Source: Sabethes cyaneus
Lineage: Eukaryota; Arthropoda; Insecta; Diptera; Culicidae
Reading direction: 5' to 3'
Assembly (NCBI RefSeq): GCF_943734655.1
Contig: NC_071354.1
Location: forward strand, 179,017,411 to 179,081,410
Length of the DNA stretch: 64,000 nt
The translations under genes were made by a program, and so were the position numbers. The notes under the pieces were generated by a model. That model had not been told where the DNA came from, made no database searches, and saw only the letters and a program-made list of their open reading frames with translations. Shown here in pieces: positions 35,244-47,162 of the stretch (its first letter is position 1; each line of letters starts with the position of its first letter).

Positions 35244-35399
35244 ACTAGCTGACCCGACAACTTCGTATTGCCACAAATTAACCGGCGGCAACACTCGCGA
35301 CCGTCTCGTCCTGAATGATCTAGTGTTACTATAGATAGTTTTTGTGGTCTTGTATTGACTAATGTTTTATGGAAGAGTCTCGAATTTCTCGAGTTCGTT

Positions 35400-36900
35400 T
35401 AGTTTTTGAGTTTCTCCAAAATCTCCCACATGCCAAATTTGGTTCCATTTGCTTGATTAGTTCTCGAGATAAGAGAAAATTTGCATTTCATTTGTATGGA
35501 AGCCCACCCTCTTAAAGGGGAGATGGGCCTTAACTCGCTTTCTAAAGAAGAGAGGGGTCTCAATTCACCATAGAAAAAAATCTTGCGTCCAAAACCACTT
35601 ACATGTCAAATTTGGTTCCATTTGCTTGATTAGTTCTCGAGTTATGAGGAAATTTGTTTTTCATTTGTATAGGAGCCCCCCCCTCTTAAAGTGGGGAAAT
35701 CCATAGAAAATATACCATAGAAAATATTCTTGCCTACAAAAACACCCACATGATAAATTTGGTTCCATTTGCTTGATTAGTTCTAGAGTTATGAGGAAAT
35801 TTGTATTTCGTTTGTATGAGAGCCCCTCCTCTTAAAAAGGTAAGGGGTCCTAATTCATCATAGAAAAAATGGTTGCCTCCAAAAACACCCACATGCCAAA
35901 TATGGTTCCATTTGCTTGATTAGTTCTCGAATTATGAGGATATTTGTATTTCATTTGTACAGAAGCACCCCCTCTTAAAGTTGGGAGGGGTCCTAATTCA
36001 CCATAGAAAATATTTTTGCCTCCAGAAACCTCCACATGCCAAATTTGGTCCTATTTGCTTGATTAGTTCTCGAGTTATGAGGAAATTTGAATTTCATTTG
36101 TATAGGAGCCCCCCTCTTAAAGTTGGGAGGGGTCCTAATTCACCATAGAAAATATTCTTGCCCTCGAAAACTTTCACATGCCAAATTTGGTTTCATTTGC
36201 TTGATTAGCTCTCGAGTTATGAGAAAATTTGTATTTCATTTGTATAGGAGCACCCCCCCCCCCCCTCCCAAAGTGAGGAGGGGTCCTAATTCATCATAGA
36301 AAAAAATTTGTCTCCAAAAACACCCACGTGTCAAATTTGGTTCCATTTGCTTGATTATTTCTCGAGTTATGAGGAAATTTGTATTTCGTTTGTATAGGAG
36401 CCCCCCTTCCTAAAGTGGGGAGGGGTTGCAATTCATCATAGAAAAAATTTTGTCTCCGAAAACACCCACGTGCCAAATTTGGTTCCATTTGCTTAATTAC
36501 TTCTCGAGTTATGAGGAAAATTGTGTTTCTTTGGTACAGGAGCCCCCCCTCTTAAAGTGAGGAGGGGTCCTAATTTACTATAGAAAATATTCTTGCCCTC
36601 GAAAATCTTCACATGCCAAATTTGGTTCCATTTGCTTGATTAGTTCTCGAGTTATGAGGAAATTTGTATGGAAGCCCCCCCTTTTAAAGAGGAGAGGAGT
36701 TATAATTCCCCTTATAAAGAGGGGAGGGGTCTCAATTTACCATAGAATAAATTCTTGTCACCGAAAACACCCACATGCCAAATTTTGTTCTATTTGCTTG
36801 ATTAGTTGTCGAGTTATGCAGAAATTTGTGTTTCATTTGTATGGGAGCCCCCCCTCTTAGGGGGGGAGGGGTTTCTAACCATCACTAAAACCTTTCCTGG
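35400..36900 (+). repeat. Tandem array of ~145 bp units (about 10)
   Basis: Anchors of TTTGCTTGATTAG recur roughly every 140-155 bases, with G/C runs between units. Unit subtypes and their order parallel 16000-17220, showing that the two arrays derive from one multi-unit ancestor rather than from independent expansion. Confidence 0.8.
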
Positions 36901-36973
36901 CCCCAAAAAATCTCTACATGTATATTTTCATGCCGATTGGTTCAGTAGTTTTCGATTCTATAAGGAACATACG

Positions 36974-37010
<37 letters not shown>
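36974..37010. repeat. (GACA)n microsatellite
   Basis: About nine GACA repeats within the Helitron-like end. The sister end at 17267-17281 has only about three, so the tract has expanded or contracted. Confidence 0.9.
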
Positions 37011-37011
<1 letters not shown>

Positions 37012-37169
37012 AATCCTTCTTTATAGGTATAGATTAAACTTCTCCGAAGAGCTGGCAGCTGACCCTGCAATTGTCCTGTACTCTACCAGCTGGCTGCAAA
37101 GTCTGTCGTATACAAACAGAAGATTAAGTTCCGATAACTGATTGTGTGGCTTTGCTTTGCTGTGTTCAT

Positions 37170-37590
37170 ACATTCGGCTACCTACACATTTGCGAGCGCA
37201 CAGCCGCGTAGCGACTTTCTGCACAACCCGCTCACGAGACCAATAACTTGTAAGCAGCCAACAACCCGCGAGCGGGTGCGGCATACTGGATACAAATTTT
37301 TCACTACTTTTTCTTTTCTTCTTCATATTATGACTACTTTTTACACTTAGACACGCGGGTAAAAGTGCGAGCCCGCGCGAGCGATCGGTAACAGCTGCTC
37401 GGATTTCAATGACGAGCGAGAGCGACGACCGTGGCCGATGCCTAATATACATTCTCGCACAATCTTGTTGCAGTGCATGTAGAATCCAAAAGAAATACTC
37501 ATATCGGCATGTTCGTTATAACGAGAATGAGTGTGTGAGAAAATTAGACCACTCAAGAGCGGGTTTCACAACACTGAGCGTGACGGTATT
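37170..37590. repeat. Interspersed repeat H, uninterrupted copy
   Basis: Shares with 57905-58190 plus 59667-59825 the words CGACTTTCTGCACA-type, CAATGACGAGCGAGAGCG, TGTTGCAGTGCATG-type and AAATTAGACCAC-type. This copy is uninterrupted at CTAATATACATT, which marks the empty site of the 58191-59666 insertion. The open frames here are not recognised. Confidence 0.65.
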
Positions 37591-37599
37591 GAACAGCAT

Positions 37600-39390
37600 C
37601 AAAACGGCAAGCTTGGTTTTTATAATCGCCACTAGTGCAGATATTTTTTAATTTTTTGGCTTTTGAGTATCACAAAACGCTTACAGTTTTTTTTTGGAAG
37701 TGAAGAAGTGTCTGGTGCGAAGAATGATAAATTGAATGAATTGGAAAATTTCCATATATAGACCAAAAATATATCGGGTGGAGCAATGGCGGGTGGGATT
37801 TCAACCCACAATCATTCGGTTGGTACCCGAAGGCTTTTTGTGACTACCGCCGTGTCCGCTTATATTAAATAGTTCAATATGCAATTTTAATTTATCATCA
37901 TCCATCGCATCAGACGCTTCTTCACTTCCCAAAAAAAGAGTTTTTACTTTGCTTGCGTACAGCCAGAGACAAACAAAAAATGGTAAAAACGCTTACGCAT
38001 TGATTAATCTGCCTAAGGTTAGGAAATCCCTTTCTCTATAAATTTTTACTGCAGATAATCTTAACCTGCAGATAATAGTGTCAATTTTTTACTTGTAGAT
38101 TACTCCATCTCAAGTGAGTAAGAAAATCGGAAAAATTGCAAACGACTATTAGTAATTTCAACGAAAATTGGCATAAGTTTTAATTCATCCCCACAACCAA
38201 TTTCCGAATGTTTCATGTCGATTGATCCATCCCCCTAGCAGCAACACTTAATTTTCCACATTTTCCAAAAAAGTTACTTTTCGGGTTCAAATATCTCTGA
38301 AATGATTTGTTGTAGAGACATTTAGGGAGCGAGTTGTAACTCTTGCCATGAAAACACGAAGTCTTGTCAGGGGTTTAACAATAACGGGATTGAAGAGTTT
38401 CCTTTTTATCTAGTCTTCTGTGATTCAAAAGTTCACCAACATTTGCAATCCACTGGAAATATTGCGAATCGAGCTACTCCAGGGCTGCGAGTTTTCAATT
38501 TCAATATCAAAATTCCGATGAATGCGCTGTACCCGAGTGAAGATTCATTTCAGTTCAATCCGTCAAATTTATTTTGGTAGTGACGAGTTCATTCACTAGG
38601 TTCTATCATGTATTGAATGGTGCTTTCAATATCAATATCACTGAATACTGAATACCTTAAATTAAAGAATCAAATATTAACAAATTTTTCAGCATTTAAT
38701 ATTAGACATTCATGACATTGACAGCATCTCAATGATAATGATATTTCAATATCAACAGCATCTTAATGATATTGATATTAGGTGTCAATCACTGCTCAAT
38801 ATATACGAATGACAGATACCTTTATACGGCTTTGTAAGTGTAACGGTGTAAGTGAAACAAATGTAAGCAGTCGAGAGGGAGCAAATATAAATGAGAGCGA
38901 AAAAGCTTTCCCTCAAACGTGACCCTTAAGACTGAGGTAAAAAAATTTTCGACGTTTGAATTTTCAGCCGAAGAATTGCAGTACTGGCCTACCCGTACAC
39001 GCGAAAGAGTATGAGAAACATAGTATTCAACGCTCAAAGAAAGAGCCGCCGGTGCTGTGTGCAGATATTCTGCTGCCCACACACTCGCTCACGCACATCC
39101 TCACATCGTCTTCCTACATAGCTTATTCACGAGTCAAAAAATTCGTAGGGAATCATGGGGGGCCCGTGAGGCTGGTGGCGCACTGGGATACAGACGGGAG
39201 TACGAGTGGTCGTGAGTAAAATCTATCTAAGTATTGACACAACACAGAAGTTGGCCAAATATCGACGAACGTCGAATGAGTTGACCACAATCCTGAGGAA
39301 GGAAAAGTGTCCCAAGGATGACAGAAATCGTGAGAAACTAGAGCGACTCTTCGGGTTAACTCTATGAGAAACTGAGAAGATGTACCCATC
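37600..39390. other. No recognised gene; simple repeats
   Basis: At 38600-38790 there is a cluster of CAATATCAATATC and ATGATATTGATATT words. Otherwise I find no coding or element boundary. Confidence 0.4.
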
Positions 39391-39399
39391 TTGTAAACG

Positions 39400-40262
39400 A
39401 TACAAGTAAGATGTAGGAACGAGGAAGGAAATCTCATCACAAACAAGTGCGCGGTGCTCGACAAGTGGAAGGAGTGTGCAAGTGCAGTTCTTCGAAGTGT
39501 TAAACTGCGAGTGCCCACAAACGATTATAGCGTCCCAGCTCCACATACCGAAGAGATCCGGCGAGAAATTCGGTATAGAGCCGACGGAAAGTGTCAGCTC
39601 CTAGCAGAACTCTACAAAAATGGTAAGGACTCACTAGCAACGGCACTTACGGCGGGCAACGATATTAGCAGAGGCGGGTGTTATGAGCTCCCGTCCTACC
39701 ACAGATAAAATTTTTAAACTCAGACTAATCCTCCATGAATGTCGGGATTAAAACGGTCCTACCCATCATATTTTTGTGGATTTCAGGGCATCTTATGATG
39801 CATTCGAGCGCGATGAGCTACTGTAGATAATGCTCATAACACGAATGGTTTTCGGGACAAACTGACGCAAATCTACCATGGAGTGAGTGCGTTTTTCAGA
39901 GGCATTCAGAGGAGTCCTTTCAAATCTCGAAGAGGCTTGCAACAAGGGGATGAACTGTCCTGTATGATATTCTACATCACTATTGATGATATACTACGAG
40001 TTATAGGTACTAACTGTAGAGATTCACATTGTACATCTGACAAAAACCAGGAGCCAATGATTGGCCGGCCACGTCGCAAGGATGCTGGACGACTGTGCAG
40101 CGAAATTTGTTCTCTTGAAGAACCACACCAGTCAGCACCAGCAATAGAGAGGCCCAACGAGCTAGATTGCTCGACCAGGCCACAGCCAAATTGCGGGTGT
40201 CGAGACGCTCAACGAGTTTGCGACAGATAACCAAGGACCGAGTACAAAGCCTAGGAGGAGCA
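39400..40262 (+). pseudogene. RTE-like non-LTR RT, heavily decayed
   Basis: In scattered frames: EEGNLI near 39425, VLDKWKECA at 39450, AELYKNGKDSLATAL near 39605, VDFRASYDAFERDELL near 39780 and RRGLQQGDELSCMIFYITID near 39930. This order matches the linker, palm and thumb of the endonuclease-RT family whose tail lies at 26811-27101. The F/YADD box was not found. A tail fragment with HVARM/DDC-like residues follows at about 40060-40262. Many stops and indels. Confidence 0.7.
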
Positions 40263-42560
40263 GGTGTACGTCAAAAGACAGTAAAGCAGTAATGTTCTCG
40301 TTTGAGTTTTTTAGGAATATTAATTCCGTCATTTGTTCACAGCCGTTTTTCAAGCTGCCGAAATTTTCAATTCAATAGCAATGCGGTGTTAATGTAATGA
40401 GTTCATGCCTTATAATGTAAAAGACATTTAAATTTGTGAAACCGGGTTGTTCTGCAGACATGTTGTATGAAAACTTGAAAGTTTTCTAGATAGCCCGGGT
40501 AATTCAACGCTGTTTCTCTTCAACATACGCAAGGCGAACACAATCAGGTCGATGTGGTTGTTCGGTTTCTTCTTCAGAGCACATGCACAGATATACGTGT
40601 GAAGGTTGTGAAATTAAAACAATCGAAATTGAACACTTATTAACATACATTTGGCTGAGACTACAATTGCGATACTTCAATACATTAAGTTTCACGCCAA
40701 AAAGTTCATACGTCTAAGTGCAAAGGCAATAGAGGAGATTCGAAATGCAATAACGTTAATTATCTTTTCGGTCGTTTGTTGGAGAGCACTGAACCACTGA
40801 AATTTGCATGAAGCTACACTGGCTGTTAACACTAGAATTGGCCGGTGTCCAACGAACGGAGTGCACCTGACTGAAAGTTTGCCGCGTGATACGTTCCGTC
40901 GCGACATCGCCATCACCATCCCCATGATCATCATACACATCATCAACAACATTCCGTCCGAACCGGCTGTGGCTGCGGCTGCTAGACAACATCTTGTACT
41001 TCTCCGCACAAAAAAACAGCATAAATCTATGATTATTGGCCTCATTCACCTCGAACCTGCGCGATCCTGGGACCCCTCGGGGTGCACCGACCGGCAAGGG
41101 GTTACCCGGTAGCAGTTATTTCGCACTGCGTTCGTCAGCTCTCTCACATACACACATCATCTCTTGGCCATTATTGTAACCGCGCACCGTCACCACCGCC
41201 GTGCCGTTGCCATTGCTGGTTACTAGCGGTAGAAGAAGTGCTCATTATTTCGCAGCTCTTGCCAACGAATGGAAAACTAACATCTCCTGCCGCCATCTGA
41301 GAAGGTGAAAGATTTCTACACCGGCGTATGTATGATGATAAAATTATTTTTGTGTCTTCTTTTTCCTTTCGTTGAAAATAATAAATAATGATATGTTTCT
41401 ATTTTTCGATTCGTTGCCATTTCTCCCACATTGTCTGTGGTTTTATCCAAGACAGACGAAGTGCGGTCGGTAGGTTACATGGGTGGCTGCTCACGGAGCC
41501 TCTATCTCTGTCGATTTAAAGAGAACTGAGCAAACATAACTACTGTTGAGTATGTTACAATTCTAACCTTTTGTGATAAAGAAAGCAAAAATCTGCAGGA
41601 AAACAGTCCAAAGATGAGATCGTCAGCTATGCTATGCACACGAAAATGTTACGAGAAAATCATGCTTCTGGTTCGTTAAATACCAAACAGCATGTATGGT
41701 GCTCTACATGGTTATTGTTTTTATTTTCAGGAAATTTTCTCTACAAAAGTTTTGCAGATCTTGCCGTTTTATTGCTATTCAATCAAACTAACGTCAGTCA
41801 TCTGCTAATAGGAAAATAAAAACGAAGTCTCAAACCATTTCTCATTAAGAAAAACAGCCACGGCTAAATCATGACTAGTACAACGCATTATGAATTGCTT
41901 TAAATGAAATTGGTAAAATGTCATGACTAATTATATTAAATAACATGGTGACCGAAAGTTAATGCGCCATATAAATTAAAATTAAAATATTATTCGAATT
42001 GCTCGTACAGCCAGAAGCACGATGTCTGTTAAATAACTACGGTGATTGACCATGACCAGTTATTTCAGGTGATAAATGGTGCTATATAAGTGTCAACTCT
42101 TCTATGCTGTAACAAGCGATTTCTTACGGGTCGTGTGAAGTTCTTAGAACGGTGATGTTTGTTTTTCACTTATTTTTATAAGGCATAAAATACAACTAAC
42201 AATTTTAAATAATTAATTCCTTGACGTTTGTTCAATGTCAGGCCGGTTGATGTAACAATTTCATGTGCTTCTAGAAATTAAAAAAAAATGCTTCCTGTAA
42301 GCGGTTCAAAAAATTTAATAATGGTAATTTTTACATGAGAAACGATTAGCGTTAAAAACTTCCGAAAAAGTTCAAGGATAATGAACTGCAAGGTCTTTGG
42401 AAGAAGATGAACCTCAAACACATCAGTAACCTGTAAATCAATTGAATGTAACTCAAGATGCTAGCTCCAGGCGTTCGAAAACCACGAGAAAGTTGCAGAA
42501 GATCGAAAAATAAGTTCCACGGGCAGCAACAAATCCGAAAAATCATGTATTACATGTGTA
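40263..42560. other. No recognised gene
   Basis: Frames at 40692-41112 lie on both strands of the same DNA, and none shows a known domain. Composition is more balanced between 40800 and 41330, which may be host sequence. No repeats with clear ends found. Confidence 0.35.
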
Positions 42561-42563
42561 ATA

Positions 42564-42679
42564 CTACTCATCAGGGTGCAAAAGGAATTTACTTTTCCGT
42601 CGGATTGCTTGACCTGTACTGCTACTCATCAGGGTGCAAAAGGAATTTACTTTTCCGTCGGATTGCTTGACCTGTACTG
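42564..42679. repeat. 58 bp exact tandem duplication
   Basis: The unit starting CTACTCATCAGGGTGCAAAA occurs at 42564-42621 and again at 42622-42679 with no difference seen. Confidence 0.9.
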
Positions 42680-42955
42680 CGGAGCACTAAACGCTTCTTT
42701 ACAAAAGGTGAATTTATTTTAATAGTCGTAGCGCGCAAGATCTTCGGTAAGGCCAGGGGAACTGCAGCAACGAAATCAGTGATTCAAAAAAGTTTAATAC
42801 TGAACACTACCTACAACAAGTGATCAATTTCAATTTCAAACGACCAAATTTAAAAACCGTCCAAAACGCCACAAAAAACAACACAAAATGATTTTGTTGT
42901 ATGATAATGCTCCTTTTGTAAAGAAGCGTTTAGTGCTCCGCAGTACAGGTCAAAG
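42668..42955. mobile_element. Possible inverted-repeat element
   Basis: TGACCTGTACTGCGGAGCAC and the following AAACGCTTCTTTACAAAAG (about 42668-42709) reappear inverted at about 42912-42955, with about 200 AT-rich bases between. No TSD resolved. Confidence 0.5.
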
Positions 42956-43072
42956 CAAGAAAAATTATTTGAATTTCTAAATATTCCAATTCCAGCTCAT
43001 GTACCAACTACTACCCTCCATGACCGTAATATGTACAAACCAAAAAACAGAACAAAAGACTAAATGATATTA

Positions 43073-43122
43073 CCCCTTGAAAAAGACACCAACAAAGTGT
43101 CGAAACGTCGGGAAAACATCAA
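43073..43122 (+). ncRNA. Hairpin motif of the 'CGAAACGTCGG' type
   Basis: The order is CCCC, TTGAAAAA, stem GACAC/GTGTC, then GAAACGTCGGG, in which GGG can pair with the leading CCC. The architecture parallels the hairpins at 17512 and 18211 (core, stem, GAAA, self-complementary ACGT, C, closing stem). The core does not match CUGANGA. Function unknown. Confidence 0.3.
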
Positions 43123-43205
43123 ACTTCAGTCTTGATAAATTTCTCCGAAGACTGCCCTGCCGAATATTAACAGTTACAATTGAATCCAGTCGATAAAAAA
43201 CACAA

Positions 43206-44417
43206 TATATGTCATAGGATAGATAAAATGACCAGCAATTTTATAGGGGGGTATGAGCAATTTTAAGGAGGGCTTAAGAGGGGGGGGGGGGCTGCTATAC
43301 AAATGAAACACAAATTTCCTCAAAACTCGAGAACTAATCAAGCAGATGGAAACAAATTTGGCATGTGGGGGTTTCAGAAGGTAGGATTTTTTCTACGGTG
43401 TACTGAGACCTCTTCCCCTTCTAAGAAGGGGGGCTTCCATACAAATGAAATAGAAATTTCCTTATAACTCTAGAACTAAACAATCAAATGGAACCAAATT
43501 TGGAATGTAGGGGTTTCGGAAGGCAAGAGTTTTTTTATGGTAAATTGAGATCCCTTCTCACCTTAGGAGGGGGGGGCTCCCATACGAATAATATACAAAT
43601 TTCATAATAACTTGAGTACTAATCAAGCAAATGGAACCAAATTTGACTTGTGCGGGTTTTTGGAGGTAAGAATTTTTTCTATGGTGTACTGAGACCCCTT
43701 CCCCTTCTAAGAGGGACGGGAACCATACAAATAAAATATAAATTTCCTCAGAACTCTAGAACTAATCAAGAAAATGGAACCAAATTTGGCAGGTGGGGGT
43801 TTTAAAAGGCAGGAATTATTTCTATGGTATAATGAGACCCATCTGTCTTTTAACAGGGAGGGGGAATTTATTTTATGGTGAATTAGAACCTTTGCTTTTT
43901 TTATGAAGGGGAGATCCCATACAAATGAAATACAAATTTCTTCATAACTCGAGAACTAATCAAGCAAATGGACCCAAATTTGGCACGTTGGATTTTTTGG
44001 AGGCATGAATTTATTTTGAATTTTTATATTTTATGGTGGTTTGAGACCCCTCACCGCTGTGGTAGGAGGATAAGGACTTTCATACAAATAAAACACAAAT
44101 TGGTCATTCATTACCATTTCAACCTTCATGATGCACACAAGTGATTTTTCAGAGAAATCTCTATGTCTCACAGGGTGCAGGTCTTGTACTTATGAACCCT
44201 CGTCCACGTATTTTCAAAGCCACCATTGCATTAAATGAAGAATTGAATCTGAATATTTCGCTCTTCTCTTTTAAACATTGACTTAAACAATGGCACTCAC
44301 AGTTTCTTATAAACATACATATGCCAGAAATGCAGTTCACATTAGTCTTTGATCTGATGATCTGATATAGTCCTACGTCACCCTTTCGTACAACCCTTAG
44401 GGCTGTATACCTTGTAG
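43206..44417 (+). repeat. Composite repeat type I, copy with internal deletion
   Basis: The left part (ATGACCAGCAATTTTA) matches 11900-11930. It is followed by about five tandem units on the minus sense (43240-44060) and the AGGAGGATAAGGACTTTCAT stretch. A junction then skips the first short frame, the second short frame follows in damaged form, and the copy ends ATAGTCCTACGTCACCC...TTGTAG. The outermost left terminus is missing. Confidence 0.7.
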
Positions 44418-44770
44418 TTTTTCGTTTAGATATGATTTCGTATATCTCAGTTGCAATCGAGATATACAAATCAAATGGTTTACTGGGTACCCACTATCAC
44501 CTGTTTACACCGATTGGACTTGCTGAATAACACTTTGGTGTTCGGTTTTTACGAACAAGACGCCCAATAACGGTGATTAGAAGCTGTAATAACCATAATC
44601 TGCTTTCGACATTGTGCTGCAGTGAAAAGAAGTTAGGACTACCCCATAGCAATCTCATGTATCCAGCAAGAGGTGAAACGAGACTCTTCTTTATGTGATT
44701 TCCAAGATTTGGGAGTAGGAGAAGTCACCCTATAGCACAAGGTTTCGTAAGGAATTATCAGGCGAGCTTC
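44418..44770. other. No recognised gene
   Basis: Short AT-rich spacer; nothing supportable beyond chance frames. Confidence 0.4.
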
Positions 44771-45110
44771 ATGATAGCTAGGGCCATTACGGAGCAAATT
44801 TTCGCCATCCGTCAGATCTTGCAGAAATGTCTGCAATACAATGTACCCATGCATCTCATCTTTAGTGCAACATATGATACAGTCCAGCGAGACCTGCTAT
44901 GGCAAATATTGCACGAACACGGTTTACCGGACAAACTGACGCGACTGATCAGAGCTACATTGGATCGAGTGATGTGTTTTCTGCGCATCTCGGTGATATA
45001 TCGCCGAGTTCTTTCGAGACCCAGCGACAGCTGAGACATGGTGACGGCTTATCCTGCATGCTATTCGACATCACTCTTGACAAAGATGCTCTCTGGTCTT
45101 CAAGATTGAT
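44771..45110 (+). pseudogene. RTE-like RT fragment
   Basis: Residues EQIFAIRQILQKCLQYNVPM, then YDTVQRDLLWQILHEHGLPD and KLTRLIRATLD appear in one frame. A second frame continues with SSFETQRQLRHGDGLSCMLF. This covers palm segments up to just before the catalytic box, which is absent. It is the same family as 39400-40262, less decayed but shorter. Truncated at both ends. Confidence 0.75.
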
Positions 45111-45325
45111 TGATTCTTAATGTGAAATAAAACTTTTGTTTTGTTGGGTTCTTTGTTTCTGTTGCCGACTGCTATCTACTCGATCAGCGTGATAGAAACA
45201 TGTAGTCTGTTGCCGGACGTCACTCCTGCAAGTTTAGTGATTTACCACCTCCGGGTGTGTTTTTTCTTTTTGTACTCGTATCTGATTTTGAACGCGTTCA
45301 AGTCGTAATCTCTTTTTTATGTAAC
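45111..45325. other. No recognised feature
   Basis: Spacer between the RT fragment and the purine-rich element. Confidence 0.4.
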
Positions 45326-46407
45326 ACGTAGTACTACGTCAAAACACAAGAAATAGAACTGAAACGAGAAAAACAAGAGGAAAATCAGGACCGAAAAGGG
45401 AGAAAATCCGGGACAGGAAAGGAAAAGAAAAAGAAAACAGCGGGCAGAAAAAAGAAAAAATAAGACCGAAAAGGAAAGAAAACGAGACAAATAGAGGGAA
45501 GATGGGTCAGAAAAAGGAAAAAATGCAAAGAAGAAGACGAAATGCGAATCAAGAAAGAGAAAATAGAAAAGAAAACATGTGCAACGGAATATAACAGAAG
45601 AGTGATGTAACAAAATAAGAATGAGATGAGAAAAAGGAACAGAAAAAAACAAGCAAAACGTACCAAAAAAAGATAAAACTGGTAAAAAGGTAAAAGAAGG
45701 GGAAAACGGAGCATACCAAGATGAAAAACGAGAAGCTAGAGCAAGAAAAAACGAAAACTTGTAACGGAAAAAGGAAAAAAAGCAACAGAAAAGACGGAAA
45801 ACGTGAAAGAAACCTATAAAAAATCAGTGAAAAATACGAGTTTAAACAAGAGGAAAAACAGAATTCAAAATAAGAAAGAAGCGGACAGGAAACGAAGAAA
45901 ATGGAAGAATGATACAGAAAACACGGGACCGAAAAAATAAAACTGGAGAACAAGAGGAAGAACCGAAAGAAAAAGAAGAAAAGTGAGGACAAAAACAATG
46001 CAAACAGTACAGAAAAGAAGAAAAAACGCTACAAAAAGTGGAGAAATCCAGTTCGGGTTTCTTCCTGGATAACAGAAAGGAAATAAAACGCGTTATAGAG
46101 AAAGACGAAATATGTCAATCCTAAGTTCAAATCAAACTTCGTGTCTAATTTTAAGGTGCAGTCCATATTCAAGTCTGATTTAATAGCCAATGTCAAGTTC
46201 AATTTCAAGTCTAATCCCATATCCAATTTCAAACCCAATTTCAAGTATAATTAGGTCAAATTTAAACTTTGATTTCAAGTCTTATTTCAAATGTAATTTT
46301 ACAAGTCTAAATTCAAATCCAATTTACGTCCAATTTTAGGATCAATTTCGAGCATAATTTTAAATCCAATTTCAAGTCCAACTCAAATTTTTGACGTAGG
46401 ATTACGT
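45326..46407. mobile_element. Purine-rich element with GACGTAG-type inverted ends
   Basis: The left end is ACGTAGTACTACGTCAAAA. The right end read inward is ACGTAATCCTACGTCAAAA. The interior has two parts: 45350-46060, almost all A and G on the plus strand, and 46100-46390, built from degenerate words like TCCAATTTCAAG. Its termini resemble the GACGTAG end of composite repeat type I. The serine/phenylalanine-rich minus frames are by-products of composition. Confidence 0.6.
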
Positions 46408-46451
46408 CCTACGGTAAGGTTGGGATAGGGTGTCATACCGAAAAGTTAAAA

Positions 46452-47162
46452 GGGTAACAGCACCAGTTTTTGCAACCCTAGGAGTTCAAAAGCGTTTTAT
46501 TGATATTTGGAATGCCATAATTACCATAACATATTCAATAATTTAAACATAGTTATATACTGAACCAATATAATATGACTCCAAACCCTTAATGGTTATC
46601 TAACTCAAATTGGCATTATTTTTAATTGGTGTCGTCATATTGAAATGATTTAAATGTGATCCACTTTTCGCCTTTGGTGAATTTCAATGAACCATTCCTA
46701 AGCACATCACGGGAACCAGTGATGCGGTTGTTTCTCAACGGAAATCCATTTTGTTTTCACTATTCAACTGAAAATTAATTCTAATAATTTAATTAAGGGC
46801 TAATTCTGTTTATTTTCGGAAAAAAAATTATTTTCGGAAGAAATATGAATATTACTAAATTTTCAGACTAGAACAAGATACAAACGATGCTCCTGGGGTG
46901 GCGAAAACTGGGGCACAGAAATGGCGAAAACTGGGTCTTGGGGGTCGAAAACTGGTGCCTCAACAGTCATCAGAAATTTTACATTTACAACGATTTTTTC
47001 AAATATTTGGGCTTAAAACGTAGTTTTGTGCTGAAAACGTAGCAAAACATGTTCTGTTCAATGTAGGCTAAACAATTCACATCGATATGGAACTATATGG
47101 CAATGAATCTCGATTTTCTTGTTTGCTGTCTGAAAAAGTGGCGATTTCTGGTGTCGTTACCC
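46452..47162. mobile_element. Inverted-repeat element with internal minisatellite
   Basis: The ends read inward GGGTAACAGCACCAG and GGGTAACGACACCAG. Near 46895-46960 is a short minisatellite of GGCGAAAACTGG words, which resemble the terminal CACCAGTTTTTGC in reverse. TSD not resolved. Non-coding. Confidence 0.55.

Larger units (their letters stand above)
35245..37033 (-). mobile_element. Helitron-like non-autonomous element, 1.8 kb
   Basis: On the minus strand it starts TCTATACCTATAAAGAAGGA after an A and ends GTCGGGTCAGCTAG before a T. This fits Helitron rules (5'-TC, 3'-CTRR, insertion between A and T, no TSD). A short stem TTGCC/GGCAA lies just upstream of the CTAG end. The interior is an array of about ten ~145 bp units and, near the 5' end, a (GACA)n microsatellite. 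No Rep/helicase coding is present. Family name not assigned. Confidence 0.7.

Noticed and set aside
45317..45998. Long minus-strand frames rich in F, S and L (111-149 residues)
   Set aside because: They are forced by the purine-rich plus strand and have no domain order. Several overlapping frames look alike.
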